A stretch of 17,842 nt of DNA from Candidatus Peregrinibacteria bacterium (GTDB lineage Bacteria; Patescibacteriota; Gracilibacteria; UBA1369; LOWO2-01-FULL-3): NCBI GenBank assembly GCA_016186245.1, contig JACPLZ010000037.1, forward strand, positions 1 to 17,842, given 5' to 3'. Numbering within the stretch: position 1 is the stretch's first letter; each line of letters starts with the position of its first letter. A model generated the notes under the pieces. The model was not told the DNA's origin, did not search any database, and was given only the letters and a program-made list of their open reading frames with translations. Below, piece by piece: positions 6,471 through 12,538 of this stretch. A program made the position numbers and the translations under genes.

Positions 6471-7255
6471 TTTGAATGAATTAGAGGCTTTTTCAGAGAT
6501 TCTCCGGCCACAAAACGGCTTCCAACATGTTCCCCGTCAATAATTCTCACGATAACATTTTCTTCCGATGATTTTGAGATAAAAACATCCGTCCCATGGC
6601 CCGCCGCGTCCTGCGCAATTTTAAATTTTGTCTGCATGCCGCCTTTCCCAAATGATGATTTGTCGCTGGAATGAATATGATCCGGCATCTTTGCATCATG
6701 TGCAAATTCCCCGATAACATCGCCGTTTTCATCCATCACCCCCGGAATATTGCTCAAAATAATAAATTTATCCGCAAACAGCATTTTGGAAATCATGCCT
6801 GCCAGCTCATCATTATCTGTAAACATCAGTTCTTCAACGCACACGAAATCATTTTCATTGAGAATGGGGATAATGCCTTCGCGAAAAAGCGACTCGATAC
6901 AGTTTTTTGTGTTGAGAAAGTGGGTGCGGTTTTCAAAATCCTGGCGGGTCGCGAGCATCTGGGCGACTGTCAGGCCATATTCCGCAAAAAGATTGGAATA
7001 AATTTCCATCAGTTTCACCTGTCCGACCACGGCGTATAGTTGACGGCTGGTCACCTCATCGTAGTGAAGGGGTTTATTTTTTAGAATATTCCGCCCGGCG
7101 CCCATCGCTCCGGAGCTCACCAGCAGGACATCATGATTTTTCCTCAGCATCGCCAATTGCCCGACGATACTTTTTATCAGGGCGGCATTAAGCGAACCAT
7201 CCTCATTGGTCATTGCGTTCGTCCCCAGTTTGACAACAATAGTTTGGGATTTCAT
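6467..7255 (-). CDS. proB: Glutamate 5-kinase, short form without PUA domain
   Basis: Phosphorylates glutamate to gamma-glutamyl phosphate, the committed and usually proline-inhibited step. It has 262 residues and contains only the amino-acid kinase fold: VVKLGTNAMT at the N-terminus, LVSSGAMGAGR, the ILNENDFV substrate loop, FTDNDELAGMISKM, ILSNIPGVMD and KGGMQTKFKIAQDAAGHGTDVFI. The C-terminal PUA domain found in E. coli ProB (367 residues) is absent; short forms occur in other bacteria. It is the first gene of the proB-proC-proA operon and is divergent from the 310-aa unknown gene, with 98 bases between the two ATGs. I could not fix a convincing minus-strand promoter in that gap. No Shine-Dalgarno sequence precedes the ATG. 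Confidence 0.96.
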   Translation of the reverse strand: MKSQTIVVKLGTNAMTNEDGSLNAALIKSIVGQLAMLRKNHDVLLVSSGAMGAGRNILKNKPLHYDEVTSRQLYAVVGQVKLMEIYSNLFAEYGLTVAQMLATRQDFENRTHFLNTKNCIESLFREGIIPILNENDFVCVEELMFTDNDELAGMISKMLFADKFIILSNIPGVMDENGDVIGEFAHDAKMPDHIHSSDKSSFGKGGMQTKFKIAQDAAGHGTDVFISKSSEENVIVRIIDGEHVGSRFVAGESLKKPLIHSK

Positions 7256-7304
7256 GCGAAAAATCTAATTAAAAAGCTCCGAAAAAGCAAATTCGCCATA
7301 AAAC

Positions 7305-7333
7305 TTGACAACGATATAATTATGCTATAAAAT
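7305..7333 (+). promoter_or_regulatory. Promoter of the 310-aa unknown gene
   Basis: TTGACA (7305-7310), a 17-base spacer and TAAAAT (7328-7333). The predicted start near 7340 gives a leader of about 14 bases without a Shine-Dalgarno sequence. Confidence 0.65.
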
Positions 7334-7353
7334 GCACAACTAATATATTACAG

Positions 7354-8286
7354 ATGAGAAAAGAACCAACAGCATCATCAAACGCTCTGGCACATCGGTC
7401 CACAGTAGCAGACAAACAAAGCCATCAGTTGGAATTGATGCCGACTGACGTTGAGCAGATGCTTTACACCGCCTCTTCAGGGGATACTGCCAGATTGGAA
7501 ATAGCATTATTTGGCGCGTCTGCAGCGGAAATTGGCCTGCATCCGGATGTGCTGGCAGTAAATAAGATACAGGATGAAGTTATAAAAGCCGTTTTTAGGC
7601 TGGTAGCTCTTGCAGTAAAAGAAGGCAGAAGGGATGAAGTAGCTGGCTCTGTACGCTACCTTTTAAACGAAATCGGAGAAAAAATTGTGGTAGTTTTGGC
7701 ACAGGCTAAGCAGTATCACAAAAACAGCCTTGGAACATTGCGGCAGGGTAGAAATTGGTGGCAATTTAAGGGAAAAATTGAAAAAAGGCATGAAACGGAT
7801 TGTGCCCACATTGGCGATGTTATTGATACGATTTCGAACTGCCGGGCAGCTTTGATGAACGCTATATATGAATCATTTTTGCCAGAGCTTCAAGGGGTAG
7901 AGGCGAATGAATTGAGAGATTTTATTTTGCTACGAGATAAACTTGTGCAGCTACACCAATTAGTTACTCCCGGAAAATCGGAAGATGATTTGCAAATGTG
8001 GACAAGATCAGATGCAGTTGATACCGTAGTATCCGGCATGCTTTATTCTCAAGGAGCCTTGCACAATGTTATATCCGGATATATGGGAATGATTAGAGAA
8101 ATTCGTATGGCAGTCGTGAAGGCTGACACGGCGAGCCTGAGGCACAAGCATCTACGCTGCTTGTTCGAAGGTTTAGATCATCAACTATTTATCCTATTAA
8201 AAGAATACGATTCAAAAGTTGAAAAATATTTGGGCCACGTGGTTAGAGCCTACCTGGATAATACCGGCATGGCCGATTCGCGCTAA
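7354..8286 (+). CDS. Protein of unknown function, 310 aa, mostly helical
   Basis: I do not recognise a family. The protein begins MRKEPTASSNALAHRS, with a polar, probably disordered first 30 residues, followed by long amphipathic helical stretches to the end. There is no signal peptide or membrane segment. Noticeable parts are a basic aromatic patch at about 130-150 (TLRQGRNWWQFKGKIEKRHE), a Cys at 163 in ISNCRAALMNAIYE, and a C-terminal histidine-rich stretch (LRHKHLRCLFEGLDHQLF). Codon and base composition resemble the neighbours, and it has a near-consensus promoter of its own, so it is a real single-gene unit divergent from proB. A hairpin with a short T-run follows at 8346-8369. It may be lineage-specific. 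Confidence 0.8.
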   Translation: MRKEPTASSNALAHRSTVADKQSHQLELMPTDVEQMLYTASSGDTARLEIALFGASAAEIGLHPDVLAVNKIQDEVIKAVFRLVALAVKEGRRDEVAGSVRYLLNEIGEKIVVVLAQAKQYHKNSLGTLRQGRNWWQFKGKIEKRHETDCAHIGDVIDTISNCRAALMNAIYESFLPELQGVEANELRDFILLRDKLVQLHQLVTPGKSEDDLQMWTRSDAVDTVVSGMLYSQGALHNVISGYMGMIREIRMAVVKADTASLRHKHLRCLFEGLDHQLFILLKEYDSKVEKYLGHVVRAYLDNTGMADSR

Positions 8287-8345
8287 CTTCATCGCGGCCA
8301 CAAAACACAGGCAAAACATATTTCAACATATTCTCCTGATTTTGT

Positions 8346-8369
8346 CCGGGTTTTCCCGGGAAAATTTTT
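8346..8369 (+). terminator. Weak intrinsic terminator after the 310-aa gene
   Basis: CCGGG, TTTT loop, CCCGG followed by GAAAATTTTT. It overlaps a perfect 14-base palindrome TTTTCCCGGGAAAA (8351-8364). The stem is only 5 bp and the T-run is set back, so strength is doubtful. Confidence 0.4.
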
Positions 8370-8381
8370 GTCAGAAATAAG

Positions 8382-8410
8382 TTGCCATTTGGGACAATTC
8401 AGATTAGAAT
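8382..8410 (+). promoter_or_regulatory. Promoter of the tRNA-Phe gene
   Basis: TTGCCA (8382-8387), a 17-base spacer and TAGAAT (8405-8410). Predicted start near 8417, leaving a 5' leader of about 60 bases for RNase P to remove. Confidence 0.5.
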
Positions 8411-8441
8411 CGCCGACGTGAAACTTTTTCACAAAATAAAC

Positions 8442-8463
8442 GGATGGATACATGGTATCATCC
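8442..8463 (+). other. Hairpin in the tRNA-Phe precursor leader
   Basis: GGATG, a bulged G, ATAC, loop ATG, GTAT, CATCC gives a 9-bp hairpin ending 16 bases before the mature tRNA 5' end. The GGATG/CATCC outer stem resembles the intron P1 sequence GGATT/GATCC, so it could interfere with or assist folding. No function is known. Confidence 0.4.
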
Positions 8464-8479
8464 AGCAGCTTGAAAAAAT

Positions 8480-8785
8480 GCCGGGGTAGCTCATTGGTAG
8501 AGCAGTGGATTGAATTTCGATCCCTTCCACAGCAATGTGGAATGAAAAAACTGGGTGAATTCGGGGAAGCCTTAACCCTAATCGGAGCAAGGTAATCCCG
8601 AGCCAAGCCTGTCAGGGTTTAAGTTGACAGGAAGGTGTAGAGACTATGGAGTGAGTCCCAACAATAATCTCCAACTAGCGCCCAGCCCGCCTCAGGCGGG
8701 ATGATATAGTCCGATCCCAAAGGAAACTTTGGAAAAATTTTGGAAAATCCATGTGTAGGCAGTCCGATTCTGCCCCTCGGCACCA
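8480..8785 (+). tRNA. tRNA-Phe(GAA) split by a group I intron
   Basis: 5' exon 8480-8511 and 3' exon 8743-8785 join to a 75-base tRNA with encoded CCA. The acceptor stem is GCCGGGG/CCTCGGC with one G-T pair, the D arm GCTC-ATTGGTA-GAGC, the anticodon stem GTGGA/TCCAT, and the loop TTGAAAA with anticodon GAA. Because G follows the 5' exon and also starts the 3' exon, and A bases flank both sides, the anticodon reads GAA whichever neighbouring splice site is used. The T arm is GGCAG-TCCGATT-CTGCC, with C instead of the near-universal T at position 55. The variable loop GTGTA and general sequence resemble E. coli tRNA-Phe. The gene has its own promoter and is convergent with the toxin-antitoxin genes. 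Confidence 0.93.
8512..8742 (+). ncRNA. Group I self-splicing intron in tRNA-Phe, 231 nt, no ORF
   Basis: Inserted between U33 and G34, directly 5' of the anticodon. P1 is exon GGATT (8507-8511) with GATCC (8519-8523), giving the required U-G pair at the 5' splice site. P10 is 3' exon GAAA (8743-8746) with TTTC (8515-8518). P2 TTCCAC/GTGGAA (8525-8542), P4 TCGGG/CCCGA (8561-8565, 8597-8601), P5 CCTT/AAGG (8570-8573, 8589-8592), P6a CCTGTCA/TGACAGG (8608-8631), P7 GACTAT/ATAGTC (8642-8647, 8706-8711), P8 CCCGCC/GGCGGG (8686-8700), and P9 CCAAAG-GAAA-CTTTGG (8717-8732) with a GNRA loop. The last intron base is G8742. P3 is probably TGGG/CCCA but is less certain. No homing endonuclease fits in the intron, so it is not self-mobile as it stands. 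The compact form resembles the tRNA-type (IC3) introns. Confidence 0.93.
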
Positions 8786-8827
8786 TTTTCAGGTAGATGA
8801 TACCATCCCGATACTGTCCCATTTCCA

Positions 8828-9100
8828 TCAATACACCTCATCATGTGAACCAACATCAATTGGGATAATTTGTTCATCCCTGATCACAAGGTGAATGATC
8901 AGTCGATAGGATATGTTGATGGAAACGCTGGACAGACCGGCTAATTTTCCTGACAATTTATGCAGCCTTAATGAGGGATGTTGCGGATTGACGCAAAGTA
9001 TTTTTAAAATTTTTTCGTATTGTTTTAAAATTTCCGGATGCTTGGCAAAAAATTTCTTTGCTCTCCTTTGATAACTTTCGGTGATTATTAATTTATACAT
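8828..9100 (-). CDS. RelE/ParE-superfamily toxin
   Basis: A 90-residue type II toxin candidate, probably an mRNA interferase. It begins MYKLIITESYQRRAKKFFAKHPEIL, typical of the family's first strand and helix pair, followed by the HPSLRLHKLSGKL segment, the central strand SVSINISYRLII with a conserved Arg, and the ending IIPIDVGSHDEVY that is characteristic of RelE/YafQ-like toxins. It overlaps the antitoxin gene by 8 bases (9093-9100), the usual antitoxin-first arrangement, so the two are translationally coupled. The 3' end lies 43 bases from the convergent tRNA-Phe gene. It could be a ParE-like gyrase poison instead; the sequence alone does not decide. Confidence 0.9.
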   Translation of the reverse strand: MYKLIITESYQRRAKKFFAKHPEILKQYEKILKILCVNPQHPSLRLHKLSGKLAGLSSVSINISYRLIIHLVIRDEQIIPIDVGSHDEVY

Positions 9101-9350
9101 TCTTCAGGTCTTTTATATGGCCTGCAACAGTTTTGACCTTAAATTTACCATTAGCCAAATCCGCTTCTGATTCTTTTAAAGCGGCTTCCAGCTCACATTC
9201 ACGCAAGTAATTGTATTGATCCATGGTAAGTACCGCAAAACTTTTCTCACCACGAATGGTAATGAATGTTTCTGTAAACTCCTTCGCCCTCGCGTTAAGA
9301 GCTGACATGCCTTTAGTTTTTAGTTCCTGAGCTGTTACGATATTATTCAT
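9093..9350 (-). CDS. Phd/YefM-like antitoxin
   Basis: An 85-residue antitoxin partner of the downstream toxin. The first part MNNIVTAQELKTKGMSAL followed by FITIRGEKSFAVLTMDQYNYLRE matches the Phd/YefM DNA-binding fold (a strand-forming I.I.G...AVL core then a Y..L.E helix). The C-terminal part ESEADLANGKFKVKTVAGHIKDL is the charged toxin-binding tail. The antitoxin normally also represses its own promoter; the promoter at 9385-9413 has a good sigma-70 shape. No Shine-Dalgarno sequence precedes the ATG. Confidence 0.88.
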   Translation of the reverse strand: MNNIVTAQELKTKGMSALNARAKEFTETFITIRGEKSFAVLTMDQYNYLRECELEAALKESEADLANGKFKVKTVAGHIKDLKNV

Positions 9351-9384
9351 AGTACTATTTTAAATATTACTTATTGCACTCTAA

Positions 9385-9413
9385 ATAATACTACTGCTAG
9401 GACAGTCTGTAAA
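9385..9413 (-). promoter_or_regulatory. Promoter of the toxin-antitoxin operon
   Basis: On the minus strand TTTACA (9413-9408), a 17-base spacer and TATTAT (9390-9385). Predicted start near 9378, about 28 bases before the antitoxin ATG. The antitoxin is expected to bind near here but I see no obvious palindrome. Confidence 0.6.
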
Positions 9414-9613
9414 GGTAAAAGTGTCATGGTTCTCTGCTCGCTTGATTTACAGCACATGTTTCTCCATCTCCGTCAATTCCTTTCTTGTTCCCTTTATTCC
9501 TTTTCATCGTATACACAACCGGCTCATGCCGTATAATCGCAGACAGTTTGGCTGTATGCCCGCGGACAATCAACATGAAGCCGGGAGTTCTGCACTCGGT
9601 TTGACAATCGCCT

Positions 9614-10156
9614 ATGTATAAACTGGACGGCACAGACATAAAGGAAGCATTTGAACAGTGGAACACACTCCTTTACAAATACGCTTTTGTGCGTGTTGGT
9701 AACAGCGAAATCGCCGAAGATATAATCCAGGACACATTTATTCGGGCATGGCGCCATCGCGACCTATTTGATGAAAAAAAGTCATCTCTCAAAAACTGGC
9801 TGTTTGTCATCGCCACAAATTTGATCCGCGACCACCTGCGCAAAACCAGGACGCTTATAAGTCCGCTTGATGAAAATATTAACGACGCCACTGACATTGA
9901 AAAAGAATCTTCCAGAAAAAATCTTTTTGATTTTGTTCTGATTAAAATAAAAAAACTTTTGGAAAATGAGCAGGAATTGATCACCCTCCGCTATATCCAG
10001 GACCTCTCGCTCAAAGAAACAGCCAAAATTTTAAATATGAATTATTCCGCCGCCAAGGTCGCTGTCCATCGCGCCATGAAAAAACTGCGCGAATTATGCG
10101 ACAATGATTCGATCCAAATTGAGACTGTTAATAGGAGTCCTGTGGCAAAGTTGTAA
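9614..10156 (+). CDS. ECF-family RNA polymerase sigma factor
   Basis: An extracytoplasmic-function sigma factor of 180 residues that would redirect RNA polymerase to a small regulon. Region 2 (about 14-80) includes AEDIIQDTFIRAWRH and the -10 recognition segment NWLFVIATNLIRDHLRK. Region 4 (about 110-162) includes LLENEQELITLRYIQDLSL and the helix-turn-helix ETAKILNMNYSAAKVAVHRAMKKLREL that reads the -35 element. An in-frame stop (TGA at 9602) sits just upstream, so the ATG at 9614 is the first possible start; there is no Shine-Dalgarno sequence. A TATAAT at 9532-9537 could be its -10, without a good -35. The next gene, 54 bases downstream on the same strand, is a single-pass membrane protein, the usual position for an anti-sigma factor. 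Confidence 0.93.
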   Translation: MYKLDGTDIKEAFEQWNTLLYKYAFVRVGNSEIAEDIIQDTFIRAWRHRDLFDEKKSSLKNWLFVIATNLIRDHLRKTRTLISPLDENINDATDIEKESSRKNLFDFVLIKIKKLLENEQELITLRYIQDLSLKETAKILNMNYSAAKVAVHRAMKKLRELCDNDSIQIETVNRSPVAKL

Positions 10157-10210
10157 CCTTTTTCCGCGCATCCAGTATTAGCATTTGTCAAAGCCGTTAA
10201 TACATCCGTT

Positions 10211-11575
10211 ATGAAAGACTTTACAGAAAAAGAACTGGCAATCATTCTCCGGAAAGCGGACATCAAAACATCCGAACTTTGGCAGAATAAAGTCCGCCGC
10301 AATCTGCATCAAATGATTGATGTGGAAGAAAATGTAACCGGAAATCGTAAGGCTTTTCAGAGGTTCCTTAGCTTTAAAAACTTATTTCTTAACCCTTTTA
10401 ATATGAAAAAGGCAATATCCGTACTGGCAACAATCGTTCTGGTTGCGGGAGTGGGATTCTACTACAACTCTCCAAAGAGCGCGTTTGCCAGACATTTTTC
10501 TCGCGCCCAGGCTGCGTTGGAGCAGCTAAAAGGCTACAGCCAGGGGCAATCTTTAGGCACACGTCAGTCTTTCCTGCCAACTGCTTATGCGGAAGGTGAA
10601 ATAACCGCCGAGGAAACAGCAGTGGTTGATCTGGTTGCTACTGTAGACACCGAAACCGATGCTGCCATTGAAGCTGTCGAGGAGCTTGATGGTACGGTGG
10701 AAACAGGCGATGCATTGGAAGAAGTTGATGCATTGCAGGATGAAACGGTGGAAGTTCTTGGTGATGTAATTGAATTGGTGGAAAGCGAAGAAGTATCTGC
10801 TGAAATTACCGCAGTGATTGAAACTACCGTAGAAGAAAATGTTGAAGTTGAAGAAGCTTTGGAAACAACCGCGGAAGCAGAAGCGAGCGGCGAAGAAACT
10901 GTAGAAGTTGAAATCGCAACTGCAGCCGATGAAGAAACAGATGAAGAAGTTGGCGAAGAAGTTGAAGAGCCGACAAACCGGGAATTAAAGCAGGCGGAGC
11001 GTCTTGAAACAGCCGCGACGCTTCTATCTGAAATCGACCCCGAAACAACCGAACTTACCCCAAGCATGCAGAAGAAATATGACGCCATTCAGGAAATTTT
11101 GGCCGCGTGTGAATCAGGAGAAGGCAAATGTAATTCCGGAAAAGCCCAGGGACTGGCTAGAGCTCTGACACACAAAGTTGGCAATAACGTCAGAAAAGCT
11201 GAAAAAGATGAATCTGCTGACACTGCTGACGAAGACGAAGACGAAGACGAAGACGAAGACGAAGACGAAGACGAAGACGAAGACGAAGACGAAGACGAAG
11301 ACGAAGACCAGGAAGAGTCTGACGTAGAGGAATCCGATGAAGCTAATGAATCAGACGAGACAGACGCATCAGACGAATCAGGGGAAGAGAGCGATGAAGG
11401 TGAAGAAAGTGACGATGAATCAGACGAACCAGATGAATCAGACGAATCAGAGGAATCAGATGAGTCCGACAATGAAGCCGATGAAGTTAGCGGTGATGTC
11501 GAAGCTGGTGTTTCTGTAGGAGCATCTACTTCCGCGTCTGCTTCTCAAAAAGGAAAAGAGAATAAAAAACAATAA
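10211..11575 (+). CDS. Single-pass membrane protein with extreme acidic tail, putative anti-sigma factor
   Basis: 454 residues. A cytoplasmic, helical N-terminal part (about 1-65), a membrane segment at about 68-86 (AISVLATIVLVAGVGFYY), then a large outside region. Outside there is a short basic helical stretch (FARHFSRAQAALEQLKG), a long Glu/Thr/Ala/Val-rich acidic region, a more ordered helix-rich part at about 257-335 (ELKQAERLETAATLLSEIDP, AACESGEGKCNSGKAQGLARALTH with two Cys), a pure Asp-Glu run coded by a GACGAA repeat (11228-11308), and a Ser/Asp/Glu-rich tail ending in Lys/Gln. Position behind an ECF sigma gene with a cytoplasmic N-domain suggests an anti-sigma factor; no known anti-sigma motif such as HxxxCxxC is present, so this rests on context. 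The acidic outside could bind Ca2+ or other cations. A terminator hairpin follows. Confidence 0.85.
   Translation: MKDFTEKELAIILRKADIKTSELWQNKVRRNLHQMIDVEENVTGNRKAFQRFLSFKNLFLNPFNMKKAISVLATIVLVAGVGFYYNSPKSAFARHFSRAQAALEQLKGYSQGQSLGTRQSFLPTAYAEGEITAEETAVVDLVATVDTETDAAIEAVEELDGTVETGDALEEVDALQDETVEVLGDVIELVESEEVSAEITAVIETTVEENVEVEEALETTAEAEASGEETVEVEIATAADEETDEEVGEEVEEPTNRELKQAERLETAATLLSEIDPETTELTPSMQKKYDAIQEILAACESGEGKCNSGKAQGLARALTHKVGNNVRKAEKDESADTADEDEDEDEDEDEDEDEDEDEDEDEDEDQEESDVEESDEANESDETDASDESGEESDEGEESDDESDEPDESDESEESDESDNEADEVSGDVEAGVSVGASTSASASQKGKENKKQ
11228..11308 (+). repeat. Hexanucleotide tandem repeat GACGAA, 13.5 copies
   Basis: 81 perfect bases of GAC GAA, in frame within the putative anti-sigma gene, encoding 27 alternating Asp-Glu residues. 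The unit is a multiple of three, so slippage would change tail length by two residues per unit without a frameshift. Confidence 0.97.
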
Positions 11576-11604
11576 AACAGACCATCAATTTTTACGCCCA
11601 GGAG

Positions 11605-11640
11605 AGGAAGAGACCGCATAAACGGTCTCTTCTTGGAATT
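11605..11640 (+). terminator. Hairpin terminator after the sigma/anti-sigma operon
   Basis: AAGAGACCG (11608-11616), loop CATAAA, CGGTCTCTT (11623-11631): a 9-bp perfect stem extendable by about three pairs. It is followed by CTTGGAATTTCCC and a T-run at 11646-11653. The T-run is offset, so termination may be partial. Confidence 0.6.
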
Positions 11641-11668
11641 TCCCATTTTTTTTGGAAAATGGTAAAAT
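11640..11668 (+). promoter_or_regulatory. Promoter of the HPF-like gene
   Basis: TTCCCA (11640-11645), a 17-base spacer and extended -10 TGGTAAAAT (11660-11668). Predicted start near 11675, leader about 23 bases, no Shine-Dalgarno sequence. Confidence 0.5.
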
Positions 11669-11697
11669 AAGGCCAAAGCCTTTAACCACCTTCTCAT

Positions 11698-12072
11698 ATG
11701 GAAACAACATTTCAGTACAAAAATCTCAACAAAAAGGAGGAACAGATTTTCCTGGATTATGTGTCATCCAAGCTGGAGGCATTGGAAAAAATGTTGGCAA
11801 AATTTGCCAGTGATGCTTCTTTGCTGACAATCACCGTTGAAAAGTTTGATAAACACGTTGCCTACCAGGTGGAATTTTATCTCACACTACCTGCCAAATC
11901 TCTTGTTGCGGCGGAAACCAGCCATACGATTAACAAAGCTGTTGATCTCTCCAGGGATCGGCTTTTGGCACAATTAAAGAAGCATTTGGCCCAGCTGCGC
12001 GGCGACCGCGCCCATCGATCTGTGAGAAGAAATAAAGTGGGATTAATACAACACACTGAGGCACATCTTTAA
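11698..12072 (+). CDS. HPF/RaiA-like ribosome hibernation factor
   Basis: Short-form hibernation promoting factor (S30EA/sigma-54 modulation family) of 124 residues, expected to bind the 30S decoding region and silence or dimerise ribosomes when growth stops. The layout matches: N-terminal strand FQYKNLNKKEEQIFLDYVSSKLEALEKML, then LLTITVEKFDKHVAYQVEFYLTLPAKSLVAAETSHTI and the basic second helix KAVDLSRDRLLAQLKKHLAQLRGD, followed by a basic tail. The first residues are more divergent than in standard HPF, and there is no C-terminal dimerisation domain (long form would be about 180). It has its own promoter and a strong bidirectional terminator. It lies between the ECF operon and the Rel gene, consistent with a stress role. 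Confidence is good but based on pattern, not an alignment. Confidence 0.8.
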   Translation: METTFQYKNLNKKEEQIFLDYVSSKLEALEKMLAKFASDASLLTITVEKFDKHVAYQVEFYLTLPAKSLVAAETSHTINKAVDLSRDRLLAQLKKHLAQLRGDRAHRSVRRNKVGLIQHTEAHL

Positions 12073-12091
12073 CACAAAATTGGAGCAGTTG

Positions 12092-12112
12092 ACCCTGCGA
12101 CAAGCCCAGGGT
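12092..12112. repeat. REP-like palindrome
   Basis: ACCCTG (12092-12097) and CAGGGT (12107-12112) pair around CGACAAGCC. The sequence resembles the short palindromes of the type CCCTG.GCTTGTCG.AGGG that are scattered in many environmental bacterial genomes. One copy in this window, so repetition in the genome cannot be shown here. Confidence 0.4.
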
Positions 12113-12147
12113 AAACTCCGCAGTGCGCAATTTTTACAAGTTCCAAC

Positions 12148-12177
12148 AAAAAAACAGCCCCATACGGGCTGTTTTTT
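12148..12177. terminator. Bidirectional intrinsic terminator
   Basis: A-run, ACAGCCC (12154-12160), loop CATAC, GGGCTGT (12166-12172), T-run. The A-tract on one side and T-tract on the other allow it to stop both the HPF-like gene from the left and the lipoprotein gene from the right. This is the best terminator in the window. Confidence 0.88.
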
Positions 12178-12201
12178 AATTCAAAAAAGTGGTGGTGATA
12201 A

Positions 12202-12405
12202 TTACACACCAGCTTCCTCATCTGCGGTGGCATCAGCAGCGTCAGCAGAAGCATCAGCATCTGCGTCAGCATCTGCATCCGGCGTAACAACTGATCCTTC
12301 ATCTGAAGTATCATCAGCACTGTCATCAGTCACATCTGCCTCATGGAAGCAAGCGGTGAGAGTCAACATGCTGAGGAGCGCCAAACCAAGGAGTAACTTC
12401 CTCAT
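12202..12405 (-). CDS. Small acidic lipoprotein (67 aa)
   Basis: 67 residues. An N-terminal lipoprotein signal peptide MRKLLLGLALLSMLTLTAC has a lipobox LTAC with the lipid-modified Cys at 19. The mature 49 residues are almost only Asp, Ala, Glu, Ser and Thr, including DADADADADASADAADATAD, so it is a strongly acidic, unstructured surface tail. It ends before the bidirectional terminator, and a TATAAT box (12443-12438 on the minus strand) lies about 33 bases upstream. Its composition parallels the acidic outside region of the putative anti-sigma protein. Function unknown; charge-based cation binding or spacing from the cell surface are guesses. The plus strand is also open here but lacks family-like sequence. 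Confidence 0.78.
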   Translation of the reverse strand: MRKLLLGLALLSMLTLTACFHEADVTDDSADDTSDEGSVVTPDADADADADASADAADATADEEAGV

Positions 12406-12437
12406 AATGTGTGGGATTAATAAATTACTTAAGCCTG

Positions 12438-12443
12438 ATTATA
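12438..12443 (-). promoter_or_regulatory. Candidate -10 box of the lipoprotein gene
   Basis: A perfect TATAAT on the minus strand. The -35 candidate 17 bases upstream (TTAGTT) is weak. Confidence 0.35.
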
Positions 12444-12538
12444 TTTATCATAAGCAAAAAAACTAATACAATCGATTGACAATAGGACAATATATTGCAC
12501 TGCAACAGATATTGGCATGGGACATGCGCAATGATAAA

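Noticed and set aside
8289..8831. Minus-strand ORFs across the tRNA region
   Set aside because: They cover the tRNA exons and intron ribozyme core; the coding potential is a by-product of RNA structure.
10585..11472. Minus-strand Ser/Thr-rich ORFs opposite the acidic gene
   Set aside because: Serine runs are the antisense of Asp/Glu codons; the plus strand has a membrane segment and a sigma-gene partner.
12080..12466. Plus-strand ORF of 128 codons opposite the lipoprotein gene
   Set aside because: Runs through a strong terminator hairpin and lacks family features; the minus strand shows a clean lipobox.
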